From positions 1 through 5,518 of the forward strand of contig CALYVJ010000145.1 in assembly GCA_945494195.1 (NCBI GenBank): DNA of 5,518 bases. The letters run 5' to 3'. Below the pieces are notes generated by a model. The model did not search any database, was not told the DNA's origin, and worked only from the letters and a program-made list of their open reading frames with translations. Both the position numbers and the translations under genes were made by a program. Of the stretch, positions 1 through 5,518 are shown piece after piece. The first letter of the stretch is position 1, and each line of letters begins with the position of its first letter. This stretch comes from an uncultured Selenomonas sp. Its GTDB lineage: Bacteria; Bacillota; Negativicutes; Selenomonadales; Selenomonadaceae.

Positions 1-71
1 AATTGATAAAATCATGCTAACCAAGATACCAGCCGCACCCAATCCGGCTGAATAACCATCGACATGTACTG
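1..71. other. Unassigned flank beyond the terminator
   Basis: This stretch lies downstream of the cluster's terminator and has no identifiable gene. Two readings stay open to the window edge. On the plus strand, a frame from base 2 ends at a TAA at 53-55 (last residues AAPNPAE) and could be the C-terminus of a convergent gene sharing the terminator. On the minus strand, bases 60-1 read as a hydrophobic, glycine-rich segment (GLGAAGILVSMILSI) that resembles a membrane helix, but it has no start codon with a ribosome binding site. At this length neither can be preferred. Confidence 0.3.
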
Positions 72-117
72 AAAAAGACCTGCCCCCGCGGCTTCCACCG
101 CCGGGGCAGGTCTTTTT
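72..117 (-). terminator. Intrinsic, potentially bidirectional terminator after the regulator gene
   Basis: A ten-base stem, GACCTGCCCC (77-86) with GGGGCAGGTC (103-112), is extended by an A5 tract (72-76) facing a T5 tract (113-117), with a further inner GCGG/CCGC pairing (88-91 with 98-101). Read on the minus strand, the hairpin is followed by five U residues. It begins five bases past the regulator stop codon, so it ends the gal transcript. Read on the plus strand it is followed by six U residues, so it could also stop transcription arriving from the left and protect the operon from antisense reading. Confidence 0.93.
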
Positions 118-121
118 TGGC

Positions 122-1147
122 TCACAAAGGAACCTTGCCAGTGGTATTCCGTTCCACCAGCACATTATCGAGCAGGATTCGCTTGCTTTTTCCCCCGCGA
201 ATTGTTTCAATCAACAGCTTGGCAGCACTTTCTCCCAGCTGGAACATATTCTGGTCCATGGTGGTAATCTTCGGTTCTACCAATCGCGATAAGGCGATAT
301 TGTCATAGCCCATAATAGAGATGTCCCTGGGCACCGACAGTCCCAATCGCTTGCAGGCATTCAAGGCACCTACTGCCATCAAATCGTTGCAACAGAAGAT
401 TGCCGTCGGCTTTGCTTGCGGCAATTTTTTCACCAGCGCCGCCATCGTGGCATCTACAGTTTCGACGCCATTGCCTTCCCCGATATTCAGGATGTAATCC
501 TCCACCGCATTACCCGTTTCCGTCATAATTTGACGATACGTTTCCTCCTTGATGTCATAGGAATCAGAGTTATCGCCCCGCACAAACAAAATTTGCTTAT
601 GCCCCAGGCCATGCAAATAATCCAAGGCCGTTTTGCAGCCGAGTTGTTCATCATTGCCTACATAAGACACGCCATTTATCCGGTGATACCCATTGATAAA
701 TACCAACGGTACCCGCTCCACTAATTTTTCGTAGAAGCTTTCCTTTATGTTTTTGGTATTCGGACTGATGACAATAATCCCAGACACATTGCGCGCTACC
801 AACGCCTTGATAGCCTGGCTTTCCTGCTTGGGATCATTTTGGGCACAATTCAGCAGGAACGAAAAGCCCACCTGCCGGACTGCCTCCTCAATACCGTCGA
901 TAACCTCCGCGAAAAACATATTGTGAAGTCCCGGAACCACCACCCCAATTGTGGTGGATTTACGGGTATTCAGTTCACGTGCCTGCACATTGGGTACATA
1001 ATTAAGACTACTTATTGCCGCTTTGACTTTTTCCTGGGTCTCCCGCTTTACCGGATAATTGCCATTTACCACCCGGGAAACAGTCGCCACCGATACCCCA
1101 GCGGCCTTAGCAACATCCACAATTGTGGCCTGTTTCTTCTCTTCCAT
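122..1147 (-). CDS. LacI/GalR-family transcriptional regulator, probable galactose repressor
   Basis: This is a 341-residue, full-length LacI-family repressor. The N-terminal helix-turn-helix is clear at residues 8-29 (TIVDVAKAAGVS, then VATVSRVVNG). A hinge region follows, with the ARELNT segment at 56-61 supplying the leucine that family members insert into the operator minor groove. From about residue 65 there is a periplasmic-binding-protein-like effector domain, starting IGVVVPG and including the family signature GYDN at 280-283 followed by EPKITTM. I chose the ATG at 1147 because an AGG lies five bases upstream and only a few residues then precede the HTH, as is usual. An in-frame TTG at 1174 overlaps the galT stop as TTGA and would add nine basic residues, but its SD is too close. 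It is the last gene of the operon, 23 bases after galT, so it is probably autoregulated. Control of galactose genes is inferred from context; the inducer cannot be read from the sequence. Confidence 0.92.
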   Translation of the reverse strand: MEEKKQATIVDVAKAAGVSVATVSRVVNGNYPVKRETQEKVKAAISSLNYVPNVQARELNTRKSTTIGVVVPGLHNMFFAEVIDGIEEAVRQVGFSFLLNCAQNDPKQESQAIKALVARNVSGIIVISPNTKNIKESFYEKLVERVPLVFINGYHRINGVSYVGNDEQLGCKTALDYLHGLGHKQILFVRGDNSDSYDIKEETYRQIMTETGNAVEDYILNIGEGNGVETVDATMAALVKKLPQAKPTAIFCCNDLMAVGALNACKRLGLSVPRDISIMGYDNIALSRLVEPKITTMDQNMFQLGESAAKLLIETIRGGKSKRILLDNVLVERNTTGKVPL

Positions 1148-1170
1148 AACTACCTGCTTTCTTCGGCATC

Positions 1171-2676
1171 TCAATCCTCAGAAACGGTTTGCATAAACGT
1201 ATCGAAGGCTGCCATTCCCTGCGCATCGCGCTTAAAAACTCCCGCATGCGTAAGCACCGTAGCAAAAACCTTGCCGATTTCTGCCTGCAGGATCTCCGCC
1301 ACCTGCTCTTTGGTGACCTCCGGATATTTCCCTCGCAACATTTGGTACCAGTCTGCATGTTTTGCCAGCTCAGCAATCCCTGAGACATCCTCCGTACCCT
1401 TGACCAGTTCCTGCCCCAGCTGTTGCATTTCCTGCTTCAACCGCGCCGGTAATACTGCCAGTCCCATCACTTCGATGAGTCCGATGTTTTCCTTCTTGAT
1501 GTGGTGTACCTCGGCATGGGGATGAAAAATCCCCATGGGATGTTTCGCACTAGTCCGGTTGTTGCGCAGCACCAAATCCAACTCATACGCTGTCCCGCGG
1601 CGGCGGGCAATCGGCGTAATGGTATTATGGGGCTTACCATCAGAAAAAGGCAGTATGCCAACGCTTTCATCCTGATAAGAACGCCACTTAGTAAGAATCT
1701 TGTCCGCAAGGCTTACGATTTCTTCCCGATCTTCCCCCGTCAGCCGGATCGTTGCCATCGGCCATTTAACCCGGCCGATTTTCACATGGGGAAAACCAGC
1801 TGCTGCATACATCTTTTCCACCGGGGCCTTCGCCATGGCAAAATCATAGCGCCCCCCCTGATAATGGTCATGGGAAAGGATTGAACCACCTACTATCGGC
1901 AAGTCAGTATTGGAACCAAGAAAATAATGCGGGAAAATCGTTACAAAATCCAGCAGGTTTTCAAAGGTCTTGCGATTCACTTTCATAGGCGTATGTTTTC
2001 GATTCAAGACTATGCAATGCTCGTTATAGTATGTATACGGAGAATACTGCAAAAACCAACGATGCGAAGCAAGCCGCAGCGGAATCAGACGGTGAGTCTG
2101 TCTGGCCGGATGCCCGTCATGACCAGCAAAGCCCTCATTTTCCCGACACAAAAGGCACGGGGGATACGCACTTGACGGTACCAGCTTAGCCTTCGCAATA
2201 TCGCGCGGATCCTTCTCTGGCTTAGATAAGTTGATGGTTATATCCAGATTGCCGTATTCGGTCCCCACCTGCCATTTCAGATTCTTATCAATCCTATCCT
2301 TACGGATGTAATTAGCGGCAATACTCATCTTATAGAAATTATCCGTTGCCGCCTTCGGTGCCCGCGCATAATCCTCCTGGAATTTGCGTACCACCTCGGA
2401 AGGCCGTGGCATCACACAATTCATCAGGCGTGTATCGAACAAATCCCGCTGACAAACCGTATCTTCAATAAGTCCTTCCTGCACCGCAAAGTCCAGCATA
2501 GCCGCCAGTACCGGTGCAGCCGTTTCTAAAGTTTCTTCTATCTCTTCCGGTTCAAATTCACTGACATGCAAGACATCGATCAGCAAATTTGCACTGTAAT
2601 AAAAATCCTCTTCGCTGATAAGACCGCGCTGCTTAGCGAAATTCAACAGGCGGTTGATTTCTGTATTGATATTCAT
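1171..2676 (-). CDS. galT: UTP-hexose-1-phosphate (galactose-1-phosphate) uridylyltransferase, type 2
   Basis: This 501-residue cytoplasmic enzyme transfers UMP between UDP-glucose and galactose-1-phosphate, giving UDP-galactose and glucose-1-phosphate. Its length and motifs are those of the Firmicutes-type GalT (type 2), not the shorter E. coli type with its HPH active site. Seen here are a C-x-x-C pair at 174-177 (CLLC), the YNEHC segment at 217-221, and the GGSILSHDHYQGG block at 263-275, where HDH (269-271) corresponds to the active-site histidine region. A later HPHAEVHH segment follows in the C-terminal domain. The start at 2676 is chosen because AAAGGA lies eight bases upstream (2690-2685). 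An upstream in-frame GTG at 2694 would place this SD inside the gene. It sits 64 bases after galE and 23 bases before the regulator, consistent with co-transcription. Confidence 0.96.
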   Translation of the reverse strand: MNINTEINRLLNFAKQRGLISEEDFYYSANLLIDVLHVSEFEPEEIEETLETAAPVLAAMLDFAVQEGLIEDTVCQRDLFDTRLMNCVMPRPSEVVRKFQEDYARAPKAATDNFYKMSIAANYIRKDRIDKNLKWQVGTEYGNLDITINLSKPEKDPRDIAKAKLVPSSAYPPCLLCRENEGFAGHDGHPARQTHRLIPLRLASHRWFLQYSPYTYYNEHCIVLNRKHTPMKVNRKTFENLLDFVTIFPHYFLGSNTDLPIVGGSILSHDHYQGGRYDFAMAKAPVEKMYAAAGFPHVKIGRVKWPMATIRLTGEDREEIVSLADKILTKWRSYQDESVGILPFSDGKPHNTITPIARRRGTAYELDLVLRNNRTSAKHPMGIFHPHAEVHHIKKENIGLIEVMGLAVLPARLKQEMQQLGQELVKGTEDVSGIAELAKHADWYQMLRGKYPEVTKEQVAEILQAEIGKVFATVLTHAGVFKRDAQGMAAFDTFMQTVSED

Positions 2677-2693
2677 TGTTATCGTCCTTTCCA

Positions 2694-2709
2694 CCTTCCC
2701 AGCGGAAGG
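2694..2709 (-). other. Small hairpin just upstream of the galT ribosome binding site
   Basis: CCTTCC (2694-2699) and GGAAGG (2704-2709) form a perfect six-base stem closed by a four-base loop. In the mRNA the hairpin ends four bases before the AAAGGA Shine-Dalgarno (2690-2685) of galT. No U tract follows it, so it is not an intrinsic terminator. It may protect a processed end or influence galT translation. Function is inferred from position only. Confidence 0.45.
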
Positions 2710-2740
2710 CGTCAGCCATCAGGCCAACAGACAAAATCCA

Positions 2741-3730
2741 TTATTTTTCATAGCCATTGGGATGCTTCTGATGCCAGGTCCACGCCGTGCCAATGACCTG
2801 GCGCACATCGGTATAACGAGGATTCCAGCCTAAGACCTTTCGCGCCTTTTCACTGGAAGCAATCAGCTGTGCCGGATCGCCGGCACGGCGACTGCCCATT
2901 TCCACCTTGATTTCTTTGCCTGTAGCCTCTTTGGCCGCTTCAATCATTTCCTTGACCGAAAAGCCCTGGCCATTGCCGAGATTGAAGATATTGCTTTCGC
3001 CACCCTTACGTAGGTATTCCAGCGCCAGTACATGCGCATCCGCCAAATCGATGACATGAATATAGTCCCGCAAGCAAGTACCATCTGGCGTAGCGTAATC
3101 GTCGCCAAAAATCGTGATGTGGTCACGCTTCCCTAAAGGGACCTGCAAAATCAGCGGAATCAAATGGGTCTCCGGATTGTGATCTTCACCGATAGAACCA
3201 TCGTCCAATGCCCCGGCGGCATTGAAATACCGCAGCGAAACATAGCGGATGCCATTGGCCCGGCTAACCCACTTCATCATCTTCTCCATAGTGAGCTTAC
3301 TCTCACCATAAGTATTCGTCGGGCAAGTTTCATCCTCTTCGAGGATAGGGATTCGCTCCGGTTCGCCATAGACGGCTGCCGTGGAAGAGAATACAATTTT
3401 ATCCACCCCATGGCGGACCATCGCTTCCAGCAACACCTGCATACCATATACGTTGTTGTTAAAATATTTCAGCGGTTTTTCCATGCTTTCGCCCACCAGC
3501 GAATTCGCAGCGAAATGGATAACCGCATCGATTTGGTTCTCAGTGAAAATTTTGTCGAGAACCGCCACCTCACGAATATCACCCTCATAAAACTTTGCCT
3601 TCGGATTCAATGCATCGCGATGGCCCGTTTGCAAATTATCAACGATGACAACATCTTCTCCTTTTGCCACCAACTGATGTACGGCGTGAGAACCAATATA
3701 ACCGGCACCGCCGCATACTAGAATTGACAT
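2741..3730 (-). CDS. galE: UDP-glucose 4-epimerase
   Basis: GalE interconverts UDP-galactose and UDP-glucose using tightly bound NAD, closing the Leloir cycle. The 329-residue protein is an extended short-chain dehydrogenase/reductase. The Rossmann motif GGAGYIG is at residues 7-13 and the NAD ribose-binding aspartate is D31 (VDNLQTG). The catalytic set is S116 in the [11 protein letters not shown] segment and Y141-x-x-x-K145 (TYGESK); the 25-residue Ser-Tyr spacing matches E. coli GalE. The C-terminus has the usual RRAGDPA and HPNGY segments. The start at 3730 gives the canonical [15 protein letters not shown] opening with AGGAG nine bases upstream. An in-frame ATG at 3736 has only three bases of spacing and would add two residues. 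By motif alignment, the sugar-pocket gatekeeper that is Y299 in E. coli is L289 here. The gene lies 78 bases after galK, with regulatory-looking sequence between them. Confidence 0.97.
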   Translation of the reverse strand: MSILVCGGAGYIGSHAVHQLVAKGEDVVIVDNLQTGHRDALNPKAKFYEGDIREVAVLDKIFTENQIDAVIHFAANSLVGESMEKPLKYFNNNVYGMQVLLEAMVRHGVDKIVFSSTAAVYGEPERIPILEEDETCPTNTYGESKLTMEKMMKWVSRANGIRYVSLRYFNAAGALDDGSIGEDHNPETHLIPLILQVPLGKRDHITIFGDDYATPDGTCLRDYIHVIDLADAHVLALEYLRKGGESNIFNLGNGQGFSVKEMIEAAKEATGKEIKVEMGSRRAGDPAQLIASSEKARKVLGWNPRYTDVRQVIGTAWTWHQKHPNGYEK

Positions 3731-3739
3731 ATTCATGCG

Positions 3740-3744
3740 CTCCT
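3740..3744 (-). promoter_or_regulatory. galE ribosome binding site
   Basis: AGGAG in an A-rich context lies three bases from an ATG at 3736 and nine bases from a second in-frame ATG at 3730. The spacing and the conserved N-terminus of GalE favour 3730. The two starts differ by only two residues. Confidence 0.75.
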
Positions 3745-3756
3745 TTTTTATCAAAC

Positions 3757-3770
3757 AGAAATCGCTTTCT
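3757..3770. promoter_or_regulatory. Operator-like palindrome at the possible galE promoter
   Basis: AGAAATCGCTTTCT has inverted AGAAA/TTTCT arms around a central CG. It matches the TGTAAACGTTTTCT repeats upstream of galK at 10 of 14 positions, including the CG centre and the TTTCT arm. It would cover the predicted start point of the candidate promoter at 3779-3771, a typical position for a repressor. Binding by the LacI-family protein of this cluster, or by CcpA, is inferred. Confidence 0.5.
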
Positions 3771-3779
3771 ATTTTACCA
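3771..3779 (-). promoter_or_regulatory. Possible internal galE promoter (extended -10)
   Basis: TGGTAAAAT on the minus strand is an extended -10 element (TGn plus TAAAAT, five of six matches to TATAAT). No good -35 box lies at 16-18 bases. Initiation would fall near 3764, about 34 bases before the galE start. This could give galE and the downstream genes basal expression independent of the galK promoter. The call rests on a short AT-rich motif and is tentative. Confidence 0.35.
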
Positions 3780-3808
3780 TTTTTTCTACGCGTTTACTAT
3801 ATTTGTTT

Positions 3809-4990
3809 CTATCCTCTCACCCGATGCGTACCATCAGCAATATTGGCCACATAAAAGCTTGGTGCATAACCAATCTTCTCCGTATAAGCTTTACCGACTT
3901 TCTCCTTGAAGACTTCAATAGCCTCATCTTTCACTAAACTTACCGTACATCCACCAAAACCAGCACCAGTCATTCGTGATCCGATAACGCCCTCTACCTG
4001 CCATGCTAATTCCGCCAAGGTATCAAGTTCGCGGCCGGTAACATCATAATCATCCCGCAGCGAATAATGAGATTCATTCATCAGCTTGCCAAACCTTGCG
4101 ACATCCTTTGCTTCCAATGCCTCAACCGCTGCCAAGGTACGGTTATTCTCCATTACCGCATGGCGTGCCCGCTGCCGTTCCAGGGGTTCGGAAACCGCCC
4201 CAGCCAGCTGATTGAACGCTTCGTTGCTAAGCTCTCCCAACGCGTGTAAATCCGGTTTTACTTCCCGCAATTCATTCAAAGCATGTTCACACTGTGCACG
4301 GCGCACATTATAAGCACTCGATGCTAAACTGTGTGGCTTGTTGGTATTGGCAATGACGATACTTGCACCAGCCAACGCGATTTTGCTATATCGATACTCC
4401 AACGTATTACAATCGAGCAAAATCGCGCAATCCTTCCGCCCCATGCCGACAGCGAACTGATCCATGATGCCGCAGTTAACCCCCACAAAAGTATTTTCTG
4501 CCTTCTGCGAAAGTTTAACCATCGTCAGCATATCCAAATCAAAGGAAAAAGCGTCATTTAGAATCAGCGCTGTCAACACTTCCAGGGAAGCAGAAGACGA
4601 CAAACCAGAACCATTGGGCAATGTCCCATAGATTAAAATATCAAAACCATGCGCAGCTTTATAACCAGCATCTTCAAAGACCTTTACCACTCCCATAGGG
4701 TAATTCGCCCAATCCTTGCTTTTATCATAGCTAAGGCCCGACATAGGAAATTCCACCACGCCCTTATCGGCTAAATTCATCGAGAACATCCTGGTCTTAT
4801 CATCCTGACGATCTGCTACTAACGCATAAGTTCCCAGGGAAATTGCACAAGGAAATACATGACCGCCGTTATAATCTGTATGTTCGCCAATTAAATTGAC
4901 CCGTCCCGGCGAAAAATAAAGCCGCGTCTCCTTAGAACCAAATTTTTTAGAAAACTCCGCCTGCATTTTTTCTAAGATTTCCTGTTCCAT
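3809..4990 (-). CDS. galK: Galactokinase
   Basis: GalK phosphorylates alpha-D-galactose at C1 with ATP, the first committed step of the Leloir pathway, in the cytoplasm. The 393-residue protein is a full-length GHMP kinase with all three family motifs. The galactokinase signature GRVNLIGEHTDYNGG is at residues 29-43 and contains the catalytic-site R30 and the substrate-binding EHTDY. The phosphate-binding motif LPNGSGLSSSAS is at 124-135, and TGAGFGG is at 341-347. The catalytic base is D177 in the CGIMDQF segment. The start is secure: a strong AGGAGG (5003-4998) lies seven bases upstream of the ATG. It is the first gene after the main operon promoter, with a leader of roughly 98 bases containing a hairpin and an operator-like repeat. 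All active-site residues I can check are present, so the enzyme should be functional. Confidence 0.98.
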   Translation of the reverse strand: MEQEILEKMQAEFSKKFGSKETRLYFSPGRVNLIGEHTDYNGGHVFPCAISLGTYALVADRQDDKTRMFSMNLADKGVVEFPMSGLSYDKSKDWANYPMGVVKVFEDAGYKAAHGFDILIYGTLPNGSGLSSSASLEVLTALILNDAFSFDLDMLTMVKLSQKAENTFVGVNCGIMDQFAVGMGRKDCAILLDCNTLEYRYSKIALAGASIVIANTNKPHSLASSAYNVRRAQCEHALNELREVKPDLHALGELSNEAFNQLAGAVSEPLERQRARHAVMENNRTLAAVEALEAKDVARFGKLMNESHYSLRDDYDVTGRELDTLAELAWQVEGVIGSRMTGAGFGGCTVSLVKDEAIEVFKEKVGKAYTEKIGYAPSFYVANIADGTHRVRG

Positions 4991-5012
4991 GCTTCTTCCT
5001 CCTATTTATATA

Positions 5013-5026
5013 TGTAAACGTTTTCT
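5013..5026. promoter_or_regulatory. Leader-proximal operator, copy 1 of a 14-bp repeat
   Basis: TGTAAACGTTTTCT has a symmetric AAACGTTT core, typical of LacI-family operators. It lies about +63 to +76 from the predicted start point and nine bases upstream of the galK AGGAGG. It is identical to the copy at 5131-5144. It also fits the CcpA cre consensus (WTGNAANCGNWNNCW) at every fixed position, so the sequence alone does not decide which protein binds. Confidence 0.8.
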
Positions 5027-5042
5027 TATTTGTGGAAAATTT

Positions 5043-5079
5043 TGGTGCAACTCATAACTTGATAGCCAAAGCTGCACCA
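5043..5079 (-). other. 5' leader hairpin of the galKETR transcript
   Basis: TGGTGCA (5043-5049) and TGCACCA (5073-5079) are perfect inverted repeats. In the mRNA the stem extends inward by four more pairs (two G-U), giving about eleven base pairs around a loop of roughly fifteen bases. It starts about ten bases after the predicted transcription start. The sequence after it is AAAATTTTCC, with no long U run, so it is not a standard terminator. It may stabilise the transcript's 5' end or act as a protein-binding element. Confidence 0.6.
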
Positions 5080-5094
5080 CTTTCTATTACCTTT

Positions 5095-5123
5095 AGTTTA
5101 CCCTTGAAACTGTTGCTTGTCAA
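5095..5123 (-). promoter_or_regulatory. Main gal operon promoter (upstream of galK)
   Basis: On the minus strand a perfect -35 box TTGACA (5123-5118) is followed by a 17-base spacer and a -10 box TAAACT (5100-5095, four of six matches). Initiation is predicted near 5088, leaving a leader of about 98 bases before galK. The upstream operator copy (5131-5144) ends seven bases before the -35, and the second copy lies in the leader, so the promoter is bracketed by operator sites. Confidence 0.8.
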
Positions 5124-5130
5124 TGCATTT

Positions 5131-5144
5131 TGTAAACGTTTTCT
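5131..5144. promoter_or_regulatory. Upstream operator, copy 2 of the 14-bp repeat
   Basis: TGTAAACGTTTTCT is identical to the copy at 5013-5026 and in the same orientation, with centres 118 bp apart. It lies at about -56 to -43 relative to the predicted start, abutting the -35 box. Like the other copy it fits both a LacI/GalR-type operator and the cre consensus. Confidence 0.8.
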
Positions 5145-5180
5145 ACTAATCGACTATTCTACGGCTTTTCCGTCACAAAT

Positions 5181-5518
5181 TTACTTATTGATATCTTCCC
5201 ACTTCTCCTCCAGTTCTTCTACAATACGAGCATGCTCCTCTTCCGTCAGCGTTACTTTTTTCCGGTAAACCACGGCAGCCAGCACTAACAATGCCACTGG
5301 AATGGCAAACATGATGAGCTGGAATTTCAGCAATCCCCCCGTCGTGATATCTGCCGCCGAAGCACCACCGGTCATTCCTACCCACACAGCGGTCAGTCCT
5401 ACGATACCGCCAGTGATTGCACCGGAAAGTTTATCCACCAAGGGGCGAACACACAGGCATACTGCTTCATCACGATGCCCCAGCTTCAACTGCCCATATT
5501 CTACTGAATCTGTAATCG
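5181..5518 (-). CDS. GPH-family sugar:cation symporter, C-terminal part (5' end outside the window)
   Basis: The last 112 codons of a membrane transporter enter from the right edge; reading is in frame from base 5516 to the TAA at 5183-5181. The segment SVEYGQLKLGHRDEAVC, then VRPLVDKLSGA, is the characteristic C-terminal cytoplasmic loop and helix-11 region of the glycoside-pentoside-hexuronide family (MelB, LacS, galactose permeases). Two membrane helices follow, roughly SGAITGGIVGLTAVWVG and FQLIMFAIPVALLVLAAVV. A short charged tail (TEEEHARIVEELEEKWEDINK) ends the protein. It therefore lacks the PTS EIIA-like domain found fused to LacS. Next to galK it probably imports galactose or a galactoside with Na+ or H+; the exact substrate is inferred from context. 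The 190-base gap to galK has no convincing terminator, so read-through into galK is possible. Confidence 0.92.
   Translation of the reverse strand, partial: ITDSVEYGQLKLGHRDEAVCLCVRPLVDKLSGAITGGIVGLTAVWVGMTGGASAADITTGGLLKFQLIMFAIPVALLVLAAVVYRKKVTLTEEEHARIVEELEEKWEDINK

Noticed and set aside
1178..1195. AGAAACGGTTTGCA at the end of galT as a possible operator for the regulator gene
   Set aside because: The centre is asymmetric for this motif and it fails the fixed positions shared by the other sites. It also encodes the last residues of GalT (MQTVSED), so chance similarity is likely.
839..1525. Plus-strand open frame of 228 codons across the regulator/galT boundary
   Set aside because: It is antisense to two well-recognised genes, its translation has no family motifs, and it is rich in Cys, Ser and His as shadow frames tend to be.
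3164..3721. Plus-strand open frame of 185 codons inside galE
   Set aside because: It is entirely antisense to galE, whose catalytic motifs are intact, and has no plausible ribosome binding site or domain.
5004..5040. TATATAAAT near the galK start as a second promoter -10
   Set aside because: It lies about ten bases from the Shine-Dalgarno and has no -35 at suitable spacing, so initiation there would leave almost no leader.
5161..5173. ACGG/CCGT hairpin after the symporter as its terminator
   Set aside because: Only four base pairs with no U tract following; too weak to call.
5181..5489. The symporter fragment as a complete 102-residue small membrane protein starting at TTG 5489
   Set aside because: The frame is open upstream to the window edge and encodes the conserved ITDSVEYGQ segment of GPH transporters, so the TTG is internal.
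1..5518. CRISPR arrays, tRNA or rRNA genes, insertion sequences, or a novel defence or mobile system
   Set aside because: Nothing resembling repeat-spacer arrays, structural RNA genes, transposase motifs or terminal inverted repeats was seen. The window is fully explained by a galactose operon and its control regions.

Overview
The window holds a galactose-utilisation (Leloir pathway) cluster, with every real gene on the minus strand. In transcription order, from high to low coordinates, it contains: the 3' end of a GPH-family sugar:cation symporter (5518-5181), galactokinase galK (4990-3809), UDP-glucose 4-epimerase galE (3730-2741), a type-2 (Firmicutes-style) galactose-1-phosphate uridylyltransferase galT (2676-1171), and a LacI/GalR-family regulator (1147-122). 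A strong, symmetric intrinsic terminator (117-72) ends the cluster. The last 70 bases hold nothing that can be identified.

The organism looks like a low- to mid-GC member of the Firmicutes in the broad sense. The evidence is the type-2 GalT, purine-rich Shine-Dalgarno sites, a sigma-A-type promoter and cre/LacI-style operators. The moderate GC content would suit a Negativicute (Selenomonas-like), but that is a guess from general style, not a database match.

The genes form a simple pathway. The symporter imports the galactoside. GalK makes galactose-1-phosphate, GalT exchanges it with UDP-glucose, and GalE regenerates UDP-glucose from UDP-galactose. No aldose 1-epimerase or beta-galactosidase is present in the window.

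The most informative sequence is non-coding. The 190-bp gap upstream of galK carries a near-consensus promoter (TTGACA, 17-bp spacer, TAAACT). It is bracketed by two identical 14-mers, TGTAAACGTTTTCT, 118 bp apart: one abuts the -35 box and the other lies in the 5' leader just before the galK ribosome binding site. A long leader hairpin sits between them. This layout resembles the two-operator E. coli gal promoter. A diverged operator copy (10 of 14 matches) falls on the predicted start point of a possible extended -10 promoter between galK and galE. The terminal LacI-family gene is the natural candidate to bind these sites and to regulate itself, although the 14-mer also fits the CcpA cre consensus. 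The coding content is an ordinary Leloir operon, and I see no new kind of system in it.
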